Assembly: GCA_037367355.1 (NCBI GenBank)
Contig: CM074702.1
Coordinates: 1,550,001 to 1,614,000, forward strand
Direction of reading: 5' to 3'
From: Neoscytalidium dimidiatum
Lineage: Eukaryota > Ascomycota > Dothideomycetes > Botryosphaeriales > Botryosphaeriaceae
DNA length: 64,000 nucleotides
The stretch's first letter is position 1. Each line of letters begins with the position of its first letter. Positions 43,510-55,020 of the stretch are shown here, one piece after another. The notes below the pieces were generated by a model. The model saw nothing but the letters and a program-made list of their open reading frames with translations, was not told the origin of the DNA and ran no database searches. Made by a program: the position numbers and the translations under genes.

Positions 43510-46500
43510 CTGCGCCGTTGGCGGCAATTGGCCGACTGTTCCAAAGGTAAGCGCGCGCGGAGAGAGTGTTGTACGACGACAAGGAGTTGCTACACTTACC
43601 TGAATACATGAGCATTTGGGAGGAAGAAGACTTCAGGGGACTAGGCCGGAGAATGGTGAGTACCTGGTCTGAGAAAACTAGAGAAGGGTCTGTACTTGTT
43701 CTGGAGGTAAGATATTGTGTGGCGATTGGGTGCCCGGGCAAATATACAAGAGGCCGATACGCTGTTTTGGTAAGTATATGTACACAACACATCCACTGAC
43801 AACGCGTGGGCAAAATGCCTTAAGCCCGAGGGATTATGGTCGGCCACGGAATTGTGGCTCAGTACTCCGAAGAACAAGCAACGCCTAGAGATTGCGCAAG
43901 GGAAAGGGCGGGGGATGTCTGAGCGCATCATACACCAGGGCGTAAGGATCCGCGGATCAGGGATCAGTACTGACGCCAACCTCCAACGTTCGAAGGCACC
44001 GTCTCCACTTGAGTGGTAGATTCCGATCACTCCTTCGCACCGGACTTCCTGAACATTGCACCAGCCACCCGCTGAGCCCCGATTCCACGTCCTGCGGATG
44101 CTACAGCGCTCGAAGTGCACTACTACAGCGGTCGTCCGCACGCGAGACCGGACGAAACAGCTCTGGGCTTGCAGAGACGCTCCTGCCGCCACTAAGCGGT
44201 CGCAATGGGCACCAAGTGATGCGAAACAAGCACATCTGGTGAAGTCTTTTTTTTTTTTTTTTTTTTGAAAGAGGAAAGCGCCAAGGCTACGGCCCGTCGA
44301 ATACAAGCTACCGTACCGTGGTGCGAATTCGCGCAAAACTGCAAGGACGATGGGATCGGCACGCGCTGATTTGGAATCTCAAATGACACTGTGGCATACG
44401 CTGACTCCGGCCAGCAGCTTACGCCTTAGAACAGCAAAATGTGCCGAAATTTTGAGTAAAGGCAAGCGACATCGTTGGAACTACTCTAGCACGACCGCTG
44501 GCGTTACGAGCAGAGTGAAAATAGCTGTGTCACCTCATATCTTCCACACTAAATGCGCCTCCCAATGGGTGTGCTGATGCTTCAGGCAACTTCATGCCGC
44601 CGTGGAGCAGTGAAGGATTCAGCAGGCGTTGTCATTCTGCGCTACTTTGGGCCCCGCGAGGAAAGGTGGAAGCGATTCCGATAGGCGATTCGGTAAAGGG
44701 CGATCCATGTCAAGTCCCTGTAGAAGGACCGTTTATGCGGAGGTTGTAGACGAAGGAAGTTCCCGCTTGGGACCGAGCCAGGGGTGGCGCACCATCAGCT
44801 TCGCTCAGCGATGGCTAGTGGACTAATGAACCACACCAAATTGGAGAAGGCTCCGCGGCGCCCTCGTCTGACTCTCGCCATTCGTCAGCCTAGCTTCCTC
44901 GCGACCGCTGCTTGTTCTCAGCTTCTAATCAGCCGCTCAATTTTGCTTCGCTCCTTGTTGTTTTGTTGCTCTTTCTGGACCCAAGTCAGCCCTACCCTCT
45001 ATACTCAACCTCCACGAACCATCGCGATCAGCTAATTGTGTGCCAGAAGTAGAAAATGCTAAGCCCATCCTTGCTTTGGATTAGAGCTTCCGAGCCCATC
45101 CACGCCATGTGCTTTCCTCCTGGAATGATCCTCCCTTCACATCCAAGGTCCACCTGTCTCCGTGGCTGGCTTCCGGGGACCAGAACGAATTGTGCAAGGA
45201 GTCAATCCGGGAAGCATCATATCTACCAGAAGATCTGACAGGAGGCACATCGCGCATGCTGATTCTTTGGTCCTGCGGCATAATCCTCCAGGCAGGACTT
45301 CATACTGCAGCGGGAGTTAGCGACGCACGTCACATCCGATAACCTCATCACGCGTCCCCGCGCCCCGGCCCACCACAGGAAGACCTAGACTCCACTCTCA
45401 CAGGATCGCCTCCACAACAGGTACGCAGCCTAGCAACAGCACGCGTTGCCGTAGATTGGCACCCGATTCCCTATCGCCAGAGAACACAGATGTTTACATT
45501 GCCGCCCGCCATCCTCGACGCACGACCAGATTTCAATTTTGATCAAAGTTGCGGAGATGGCAGTCACCAGGCGTTGAATTGTGACATGGGTATCTGTCCC
45601 ACAGTTCGGTGCCGTGTGCATCCAGAGAGTTTGGTTCAGATGCCCCGTACGGTGCCGGTGCGATGGCCCAATATCACGTCAAGAAGTGCCCAAGCTATGT
45701 TATTTATCCCCGGGTCCTGATGGCGGGGAAGACAGATGTCAAGTCTACCCGTTGTTACTTGCTGATCATCAGGGATCAGAGTTTTCATCCATGCCGCTGC
45801 TAAAGCAGGATTGTCCAGAGCAAAGTTTGCAATGACGACGGCCTTGCGTCAGGGCTTCGCGTGTATCTCTCCGAAGATGCAGTTTTCCGTAGTTGGGCAG
45901 TCTTGGGAAAATTTCATGTGCCAGGCAATGCGCATGCATGGGGAGTCGAGGTGACGGTGTTCCAATCCTTTCCATCACGCTGGATGGACCAGCGACTGAT
46001 GTGAATGCCTTGCATGGATGCTTAATTGTTTCAAGACGAAGCGGAGCTGGGAGCTGTGCCCCGCCTTGGCGTTCAGCATTCAGCGACGGCTTCTCGGTGA
46101 GATGGACCGCAAGGAGGGCAGGGGTTAGCAAAATACAAAACGGTATCGTCAGAAAAGACTTACGCCTCAGTGCGTCGGATAAGAGAGGCGTGAAGCGATC
46201 GCCGCGCGTGCCGGGTCCCTGCGTATCACCAGATCAGCTTCCGACCCCGCGAACTTACCCAGTGCGGAGTAAAAACTGACTCGCATCTACCACCTGAACT
46301 CCTATCATCCCGGCGGCCCCTGATAACGGCCCTCCGCCCACACTGCCACCGTCCGTGAAACGAGCCCAAATACCTGACACGGTCCGCCTCCGTCTCCGCC
46401 TCCGCTGCGATCGGATCCGACACCTTCGCGTTCTCCACGAGGGCTGATAGGCTCTCCGGAGATGGCGTCGGGCCTGGCAAGATAGGCATTCGGCGACGCT

Positions 46501-46589
46501 CTAAGACTCTTCGTGAGTATTATTTATCTGTCTCTGTGCAGCCGCACTGGCAGCCGCCTTCAATCCCTTCAATTACTGATTCCGCAATC
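43510..46589. other. Long intergenic region upstream of tryptophan synthase
   Basis: About 3.1 kb containing the upstream regions of two divergent genes and a T run at 44248-44266. A minus-strand frame starting at ATG 46489 (first residues MPILPGPTPSPESLSALVEN) looks somewhat protein-like. I could not connect it to further exons and do not call it. Confidence 0.45.
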
Positions 46590-49252
46590 ATGAACCACAT
46601 TAGAAATGTCTTCCAGAGGTGCAGGGACGAGCAAAGGGTGAGACCAGCCTGCGTCTTTCACCTTCTGTACCCAATCAAGGAGCGCTGACGGCAAAACCAG
46701 TCCGCACTTATCGGCCATGTCACAGCCGGATACCCCGCTGTTGCAGGGACACCCGACGTCCTCCTCGCCCTAGAGGCGGGTGGAGTTGGTGAGCGCGCAC
46801 TCTACCCATAGATCCAAGCCGTCTTCTCCAAGTTGCTAAATCGCGCTGCAGATATCATTGAACTTGGCGTGCCATTTACGGACCCCATCGCAGACACTCC
46901 AGCCATCCAATCTGCCAACATGGTAAGCAGTCAAGACAAGTCTTCCTCCTCACCCACCCCAAGAGCAAAAAGTGCGCTAAGCGGGCGGTCCGGTATTTCT
47001 AAGAGCGTAGAGCTAACCGTCACTTCGCGCGAACATAGAAAGCGCTGTTGAACGGAGTCAAGATGAACACCTGTTTGGAAATGGTGCGGACAGCCCGGGA
47101 CAAGGGGCTACACGCTCCGGTGCTCCTGATGGGCTATCTGAACCCTTTCCTTAGCTACGGCGAAGAGAAGATGATCAAGGATGCACGAACCGCGGGCGTC
47201 GATGGCCTAGTCATCCTCGACGCCCCGCCCGAGGAGGCGGTTCGGCTCAGGAACTACTGCACGAAATATGGGTAAGGCTACGTACCGCGCGTCTGATCCG
47301 TAGAGGCGCGGATTAATCCCACATTCGGCGTGGCTAATGCAATTTGCAGAATTTCCTACGTCCCGCTCATTGCCCCCACCACGGACGAGGCTCGTCTTGC
47401 ACTTCTCGGGAGAATCGCGGATTCCCTCATTTACGTGGTTCCTGGTGGGACTCCGAAGTCGGAGCTGCCCAAGCTGCTCAGCAGGGTGCATCAGTTCGCG
47501 GACAAGATGCCAGTTGCCGTCAGATCAGAGCCGCAGACACAGCAAGAATTCTTGGAGGTGGCCACTGTGGCTGAGGGCATCGCTACCGCGGATCCTTTGG
47601 CTTATGTGCTGGGAGAGGCGCGGGCGGGCCAGGCTGCCGCCGATGTTAAGGAGCACTGCGCCCTCATCAGCGGGAGGCCGCTCAACCAATCAAAAGCCAA
47701 CTCCGGATATAAGAGGACGGACAGTGGCACTGCTCTGGTCGACCAACTGGAGGCGCTCCATGTCGACCAAGACGGGAGCGCGACGATCGACAGCGGAACG
47801 CGCATCGAAGGCTTTGGCGGCCAGTACGTGCCGGAGGCGTTGATGGGTTGTCTGGCGGAGCTCGAGTCGGGATTCAAGGCCTGCATGGACGACCCAGCGT
47901 TCTGGGACGATTTTCGATCTCACTACGCGTTTTTGGGACGTCCAGGCCAGTTGCACAAGGCGGACCGCCTCACGGAGCACGTTGGGGGAGCTAACATCTG
48001 GCTAAAGCGGGAGGATCTGAACCATACAGGAAGCCACAAGATCAACAATGCATTGGGCCAGGTAGGCAGCCTCGTGAAACCGCTTTGCAACAAGAGACGA
48101 AAAGCATCATAGCAGACCTGCTAACGCACCCCTCGCTTGGTGTGGCAGATCCTACTCGCACGGCGACTGGGCAAGAAGGAAATCATCGCGGAAACCGGCG
48201 CTGGCCAGCATGGTGTAGCGACGGCCACCGTATGCGCTAAGTTTGGCATGAAATGCACCATCTACATGGGCGCTGAAGATGCGCGACGCCAAGCTCTGAA
48301 CGTCTTCCGCATTAGGCTATTGGGTGCTGAGGTGGTGCCCGTCGAGGCTGGGTCGAAGACTCTGCGCAACGCCGTTAATGGTAAGTTCTCTTGCTTTTTC
48401 CGAAGACGCTGCTTTCCCAACATTTTAACTTTCCCCTATGATGGTTCGCTGATGAAGCTACTACAGAAGCGTTGCAAGCTTGGGTTGCGAACCTGTCCAC
48501 CACCCATTACCTCATCGGTTCCGCCATCGGACCCCACCCGTTCCCGCAAGTATGACCACCCGTCCTGTTCCCTTGGATGATCCTATAATACTCCTTCTGA
48601 TATTGAGCCCCACTAACCCCTTCGCGCCTTTACCCAGATCGTCCGCACTTTCCAGAGCGTCATCGGCCAGGAAACCCGGGCCGCGATGCTCGAAAAGGCC
48701 GGCAAGCTGCCTGATGCCGTCGTGGCCTGCGTGGGCGGCGGCAGCAACGCGGTTGGCATGTTCTACCCCTTCGCACAGGATGAAGGCGTTCACATGCTGG
48801 GCGTCGAGGCGGCGGGCGACGGCACCGACACGGCCCGGCACAGCGCGACGCTGACCAACGGCACGGTGGGCGTGCTGCACGGTGTGCGCACCTACCTGCT
48901 GCAGGACGCGGACGGCCAGATCCTCGACACCCATTCCATCTCTGCCGGCCTCGACTACCCGGGCGTCGGCCCCCAGATGTCCGCCTGGAAGGCTTCTGGC
49001 CGCGCCTCTTTCGTCGCCGCCACCGACGCGGAGGCCCTGCGCGGCTTCCGCATGCTGAGCCAGCTTGAGGGCATTATCCCGGCCCTCGAAACTTCGCATG
49101 CCGTCTTCGGCGGCATCGAGCTCGCGCGGAAGCTGGGCAAGGGCAATGATGTGGTTATCAACATCAGCGGCAGGGGCGACAAGGATGTCCAGACCGTGGC
49201 GGAGGAGCTGCCCAAGCTCGGTCCGCAGATTGGGTGGGATCTTCGGTTTTGA
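46590..49252 (+). CDS. Fused tryptophan synthase with degenerate alpha domain and intact beta domain
   Basis: Fungal-type alpha-beta fusion of 693 aa. Exons: 46590-46637, 46701-46788, 46852-46922, 47039-47271, 47350-48061, 48149-48380, 48467-48549 and 48638-49252, all in phase. In the alpha half Glu49 and Asp60 keep their places ([15 protein letters not shown]), but the mobile loop that normally reads like SRMGVTGATGTLN is shortened to PGGTPKSEL (about 178-186). The GFGxS phosphate loop is replaced by RSEPQTQ, and the second phosphate site (normally IGS) reads TAD. Binding of indole-glycerol phosphate therefore looks lost. The beta half is fully conserved: [21 protein letters not shown] Lys377 in [10 protein letters not shown], Glu399 in [38 protein letters not shown] and ISGRGDKD. 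It should make tryptophan from free indole and serine. The genome presumably has a normal copy elsewhere. Its setting beside kynureninase and a dioxygenase suggests a catabolic or specialised role. Confidence 0.93.
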
Positions 49253-49650
49253 TCTGTCTGTGTTTCTTCCTCTTTCTCGAATATGTATGCAGATGCTCCG
49301 TTATAGATATCAACCTTGATTCAAGTTGTAGTAGTTTCTGCCTTTGGCTGTAGTGATCAAAAACTGCCTCAGTCTATTTTAACAACGAACTCAAGCTCTC
49401 GTATACATACGTCAAGCCTTGACACTACAGTTTGGTCATGAGGCAGAGAATTCTTCTTCCCCAAAACAGCGCTATGCCCAAGATAGGACTGAGACGAGAG
49501 TTGCTGCACCAAACATGACCACTGACGTATTGGTCGTACCATTGAAGTTTCGGGTACTCCGATATGGGAGACAATGGGGTAGAAATGACCTGGACGCTAA
49601 TTCGGCTTCAGATACGCTTTACCATTTGCAAACCAGCAGCAGCTTGACGG

Positions 49651-49688
<38 letters not shown>

Positions 49689-50106
49689 TTTTTCCTTTCT
49701 ACCGATCAAGGTTTTAAAGTGGCGGCGGACCGCGGGCATCGCCCTCGGACACGGCAGGACGTGCCGCTAAGGTGGCGCGACGATCGTTGGACCATCCGTT
49801 TACCGGAACAGACCCCAATTACGGCCACTTTCGTGCCCAGGCACGTATAATGCCCGCTAGAAGACAGAACCATCAAAGTACAGGTGGTCAGTAGAGAATC
49901 TGTTGCGTTGTGAGACCTCGCTCATGCTGAACGCGCTTAATCCATGGTATGCTTCACGTCGTTACGAAATATTTATGTGCTCGCAAGGAGTCCAGAAAGA
50001 TATTCAACTCTCTTATAAACAGGCATAATGTACGTATTTAGGCAGCTGTACAAACATATACTCGTAATAATATGAATAATCATCACCATCCTAGCCGACG
50101 TTCTCC
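49253..50106. other. Convergent intergenic region with dinucleotide repeat
   Basis: About 0.85 kb with the 3' ends of tryptophan synthase and the Zn2Cys6 activator. It includes a CT microsatellite. No gene is supported. Confidence 0.5.
49651..49685 (+). repeat. (TC)n microsatellite
   Basis: About 35 bp of almost perfect TC dinucleotide repeat with one interruption near its left end. Confidence 0.9.
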
Positions 50107-52603
50107 TCACTGACCAAACGTCCACCAATCATCCACGCCTCTAACGAAATCCTGACCCTGCGCGAAGTAGCTCTGAGCTAGCACTGCTAGCTCATCGTTA
50201 TCCCCCATGCCTAAAGCCATCGAACCCATAACGTCCCCTCTGCCTCCTCTACCGCTGCCTCCCGTCAACGCCGTGCCAGGCGTAGAGACGCTGTTCCGCG
50301 AAGCACTATCGCCCCTGGGATAAGTAGGCTCTGGCAGAAGACGGGAACTGACAACTTCGCCCCTTGACGCGGTTGCCATGCTGCGGTGTGGTGGCCACAG
50401 CGACGATCCGAAGAGGGACCCTGCCGTGTCGGCGGTGTCGGAGGTGAAGACTGCTTCGAGGATCTCCCAGAAGGTGGTCAGGTCGATGAATACGGAGCTC
50501 TGGATGGTGTCTGGGGAAGGCGAGGCCGCAGAGTCATGGTACGAGGCGGAGACAGTGGCTTCGAAATTTTGGAGCTTGGAGGCCTGGATCGAGACGTGTC
50601 AGCGACCTCACGGTTGCGCAATGGACTGGCGATGCCTTACAATTTGAGCTACTTGCGGCCAGTATGTGCCCAACTTGCGTACGAAGTTCAAGCATTTCAA
50701 AAAATTGTTGCGTTTCTCGTTTCGTATGCCGGCGTCGTCCGCGAAGCTTTGTTGTAGGTAGATGGTTGCAACCACAGCCACACAATTACCAATGAATGGG
50801 TCGGTAACTCTAAATGACTTATCTTCAAGGATATCCAGGAAGTGAATAACCCAGTCCGTATGGGAGGCGATCAGATCCGCCGTATGCTGGAGGAAGATCT
50901 CCGGAATGCTGACTCTGAAGCTCCGTAGCCGTAGTGAGAGGATCAGCGGATGGTTCAAGAGGCACATGATTGTATGGTATATCATCTGAGAGAATAACCA
51001 GGGGCACCAGTAATCTCTCTGCTTCTCAAGCTCATCTGTTGGCCTTTCTGCAAATTTGGACGGCCGGAACCTGTGCTTGTAAGGCATATGTGATTCAAAC
51101 TCCATCATAGATACCATGATCCTGGAATATTCGGACTCGGCAGACCATGGTGCGTGAACACCGGGATTCGCACGTCGCCGCGCGTAACGGACCGTCTTAT
51201 GCCAGTATTCGCTCAATTGAATGACGTATGCAGTGATTCCTTCATCCCGTGGCCCATCTTGAAAGTTCCTCGAGTCTGAGCCGGGATCAGGGGACGGAGG
51301 TTTCTTCGCACTTGTCGGGTATTTTGGGAGATTCTCGTCTGCAGATATTGAGTAGACACCGCAGGTGCTGCCGTGGAGCTTCTTCAGGAAAAGAATGCTC
51401 CAGAAGCAGCGTCTCCTCTCTTCATGAGCGGAATCTTGTAACGCAGTATGGCATTCGGAGGAAAGTCCGGCACTTTCAGCGAGATCAATGGCCAAGGAGT
51501 TTAGCGAACTCGCTCTGTGAGTGTTTCCATCTACCCGTCTCGTTAGCAAGCTGTTTGTCCCCACATGGAAATAGACGCATACGTACTGCTAAAATCCACG
51601 AGGCTCAGAAGGCACAAAGCCTGTAGGGTGGAAAGTTCTACGGGTCCATGAGACAGCCGCCGCATGACCAGAGTGCGGGCAGCCTCTGCATATCCCCGTA
51701 CAGCTGGGCCGTGCCTATCTCGATACAAAGGATCATCTGAGAAACGTACGGCCGTAGCCAAAATAGCAAACAAAATCTCAGGATCCCTTGTTCCGAGAGT
51801 AGGTATGAAATTCTTAGAGTCGAATAGTGGGAGGGGCTGGCAGTTGCAATAAGCAAGATACAGCTCTGCTACGGAGACAATGGTGTCCCATGGCGGCAGC
51901 GTGCTCGTTCCAAGTCAGCTTAGAGGTAAGCACCGGTGTCGGGCAGACTGACGAACCTTGCAGTTACGGGCGGTGATTGGTGGTCCACCGCTGGTGGACA
52001 AGTGGTCAGACTAGCAGACGGAGTGGGAGTGGGCGGGCTCGCAGTCCATGGCATACGACTGACGCAGGGTCAGCAAATGGGCGGTTTCATTGAAGGCGGA
52101 AGCGGCACGAACTTGAGAGCACCGAGCACCTCGGCTACCTTCGTCTCCAAAACACTCAATCTATCGGCCTGCAGCGGAGAGGACGATCAGCGTTTGCACA
52201 TCAGAACAGGAAAAATGAAGCGGACACACCCAAGGGCCAGGCGGGCCGTAAGCGGAGGAGGCCGGAGGATCAGCAGCCTCGCTGACGCTTCCGTGTCGGT
52301 CCTGCGGCTCGCGGGAAGCATCGGTGCTGGAGACGCTGGCGGCGGTGGTGTGATAGCTTTGGTCACTCGCGGCCGGATGGTCAGTGGCGTAGTAACAGGT
52401 CTGACCAAGACGGGAGCAGTGAGAGCAATTGGGACGTTCTCCCGGACAACGTGATTTCTTGCGACTTTGGGGTTGGATGGCGAAAGTCAGTGCTCGCGCA
52501 AAGGCAGTTGTGCGGTTCCGTGAGGCTGGACTCACCGGCACGGCTCACAGGCCTGGCGAATGCGCTTGGCGGGGCGGTGCTCCGGCGGAGGTACGGAAGA
52601 CAT
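50107..52603 (-). CDS. Zn2Cys6 transcription activator with fungal_trans domain
   Basis: GAL4-type regulator. Supported exons are 52603-52536 (MSSVPPPEHRPAKRIRQACE...), 52464-52230, about 52168-52080, about 51903-51587, 51530-50641 and 50583-50107. The cluster is C-x2-C-x6-C-x6-C-x2-C-x6-C (ACEPCRRKKSRC, PNCSHCSRLGQTC) and is created by splicing exon 1 to exon 2. A short helix (DRLSVLETKVAEVLGAL) follows and probably dimerises. The middle-homology domain runs from LPPWDTIVSVAELYLAYCNC through ALCLLSLVDFSNGNTHRASS and ERRRCFWSILFLKKL to about residue 600. The C-terminal tail ends DWWTFGQ, Trp- and acid-rich as in activation domains. The junctions between 52080 and 51903 are unresolved: one frame there ends in TGA and no clean donor was found. 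It lies between tryptophan synthase and kynureninase and is the best candidate for the pathway regulator. Confidence 0.87.
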
Positions 52604-53123
52604 CTGGAGAAGGCAGTTTCTGTATGTCAAGGGCCCACAATATGCGAGCAGAAATTTGCAGAGTGATCTCGCGTGAGGAGTGTCCAGGCTAACATATGGG
52701 CTTCAAATGGCTGTTGCACTTGAGGCTGGTGGGACGGCAGCCGATAAGGCGAGTCGGAAGGGCGAGAGCGGACAGAGCGGCGGGCGGGACGGAGAGGCGG
52801 ATGTGCGAATAAGTGAATTTTCTTTTTTTTTTCCCCTTTCCTGCCCGCCGTCGCTTATCGCCTACCTGCATACCCCGCAGCCCGTGATTGGGCAAACCCC
52901 ACCGTCGGTTGCCCGAACAGTAGACACAAGTGAGATAGCCCTATCTTTACGGTTGAAATGCGTCGTTAATAATGCTGTAAACTGGACTGTAAATCCTACC
53001 CTACGCCAGCCCCCGGTCCCTAAACCTGTGACCTTGCCCCGCCCGAGCCTGCCGTGCAATGTCCGTGCTCTTCTCCAAATCCACTCAGCCGCCCGTCATT
53101 ACATGTCCTCTCTCCTCGCACGC
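52604..53123. other. Intergenic region between activator and kynureninase
   Basis: About 0.5 kb holding the activator promoter and the kynureninase 3' end. A T run lies at 52822-52831. No gene is supported. Confidence 0.45.
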
Positions 53124-54620
53124 TCAGATTCCGATCGCGCCCTTGAACGTCTTGACAAACGCGTACACGTCCGAGTACGTGTTGTATAGCGGCACAGGCG
53201 CCACCCTCACGACGTCCGGCTCGCGCTGGTCTGCAACAATGCCTGCCTCGTGCAGTGCCTTGGACACGTTCTTCAGCAATCCGGGCGCCAGCAACACGCT
53301 CAATTGCGCGCCACGCTGCTGAGGGTCAAGCGGGGTGATGATACGGTACGGCCGCTTCTCCTCCTCTGCCGGCAGGTCTTTCAGGAGGAGGTACTCGGCG
53401 TATGCCGTCAGCTGCAGCGACTTCGCCCGCAGCTCGTGTATCGACGTCTCCTCAAACACCGACAGCGCGCCGAGCAGGGAGGTCAAGTCGATCGCCGACG
53501 GGTTCGAGCACTGGAATCCACCCGCCCCGGGGATGGGCCGGAACTCTGCCATCCGTTAGTTCGCTGGCCCCCCGCCTCCTCACGAGGAGATACTTACTGT
53601 TGTCCATCTTGAACCGCACCGCCCGGTCTCCGCCATACCATCCAGTAAGACGCGGTCTGAAGATGGGCTGTCCGTCGGACCCGAACTCCACCTTTCCGTG
53701 CTTCTCGTGCACAAAGCACCCGGCGATCGCTCCTGGTCCGGCATTCTGGTACTTGTACGTGCACCAGGCTGCGAAGTCAACATCCCAGTCGTGCAGCTGC
53801 ACCGGCACGTTGCCCGCCGCGTGCGCAAGGTCCCAGCCAATGGTCAGGCCCTTGGACTTGGCATGCGCCGTGATGGTGGGAATGTCGAAGAACTGCCCGC
53901 TGTAGTACTGGATGCCCGGAAGAAGAATGAGCGCAATCTCGTCGGCATGCTCATCGATGGCCCGCAGGATCTTCTCGGTCGAGATGATGTGGTCGTTGTC
54001 AGGCTCGAGGAGAATCATGTTCTCCTTCGGGTCCAGCCCACGCACTTGGAGTTGGCTCTCGATTGCGTAGTGGTCACTGGGGAAAGCTTTCCACTCCAGC
54101 AGTATCTTGGTGCGCTGACCCTCTGGCTTGTAGAAGCTAGCCATCAACAGGTGCAGGTTGACCGTGAGCGTGTTCATGATGGCAACCTCCTCGGGCTTAG
54201 CGCCGACAATCTTGGCTGACTGCTCCGCCGCAGTCTCGGCCATCAGCTGCCATGGCTTTAGCGGAGACTCCTCGAGAGGCGTGAAGTGGCCATGGACGCC
54301 GATGCCTGACCAGGTGTCCAGCTGAGCTTCAATATACTTCGACACTGCTCTGGGCTGCAGACCCAGCGAGTTGCCGCAGAAGTAGATGCTGTCCTCCGGC
54401 GAAAGACCTGGACCTAATCAGCATTGGCTCAGCAAAGCGCTCGATTGGACTGCGTACCGGGCTTTGCCAAGACCTTAGACCTCAGATTGGCTTTGGAAGG
54501 GATGATGAACTTTTCCCGGAAAGAGCGCAGCGGATCTTGCGAGTCAAGCAGGCGCGCATAGCTCTCGCTATCCGCGTCCGCCGGGAACTGCGGCTTGGAC
54601 TCGACCTTGGAGGGAGACAT
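53124..54620 (-). CDS. kynU: Kynureninase
   Basis: PLP enzyme that cleaves kynurenine to anthranilate and alanine (or 3-hydroxykynurenine to 3-hydroxyanthranilate). 464 aa, normal length. Exons are 54620-54458, 54407-53598 and 53545-53124. The introns start GTACGC and GTAAGT; splicing gives [20 protein letters not shown] and [21 protein letters not shown] chose the ATG at 54620 ([13 protein letters not shown]); the frame stays open further upstream to 54827 only through a GAAGCGG-type repeat. Landmarks are [45 protein letters not shown] (Asp247) and the PLP lysine Lys273 in [13 protein letters not shown]. In many homologues the residue after KY is Leu; here it is Gln. It is divergently transcribed from the indoleamine dioxygenase with 400 bp between the two ATGs, which suggests co-regulation. 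Enzyme specificity (kynurenine against 3-hydroxykynurenine) cannot be read. Confidence 0.95.
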
Positions 54621-55020
54621 AGTTACCAGAAGGAGAAATAATTCGTTTGGTGCTTGGCCTTGGTAAGTCCCTGCCTGTGGTGTGATGCTCTTATCATTCA
54701 CCTGAATCCTGTCGTATGCCGCTGACGCGTGCTGCACTTTCGCAGCCACTTTGTAGATCGCCCGCCTGAGCTCCGCCTCCGCTTCCGTATCCGCTTCCGC
54801 TTCCGCTGCCTCCCGCCTTTTGCCCATTGCTCCGGAGAAGGCCCTATCACACCATCCCTCCTCATTGGCTCCTGAGCTACGGGATGATATTACTCTGCTG
54901 AATGCACGCTAGGTTTACACCTATGTCAGAACTGTCCAGCTTGGCGCATCGTTCTGTTCATTCATTCCTGTCCTGTTAGCCTTATCGTAGCGCACCACCG
55001 AGAACCTCGCCGCCTGCAAA
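54621..55020. promoter_or_regulatory. Bidirectional promoter of kynureninase and indoleamine dioxygenase
   Basis: The two start codons are 400 bp apart on opposite strands. A CCAAT word (read on the minus strand, 54864-54868) lies near the middle, and a pyrimidine-rich leader precedes each gene. The minus side also carries a GAAGCGG-type simple repeat (about 54757-54805). The arrangement itself is certain; use of the CCAAT word by a HAP-like complex is inference. Confidence 0.5.

Noticed and set aside
46226..46489. Minus-strand frame with plausible N-terminus (MPILPGPTPSPESLSALVEN) divergent from tryptophan synthase
   Set aside because: The first 40 residues look protein-like, but no following exons with recognisable sequence could be joined.
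54621..54827. Upstream extension of kynureninase with Glu/Ala-rich sequence
   Set aside because: Read through a GAAGCGG-type simple repeat and absent from the family; the ATG at 54620 is adequate.
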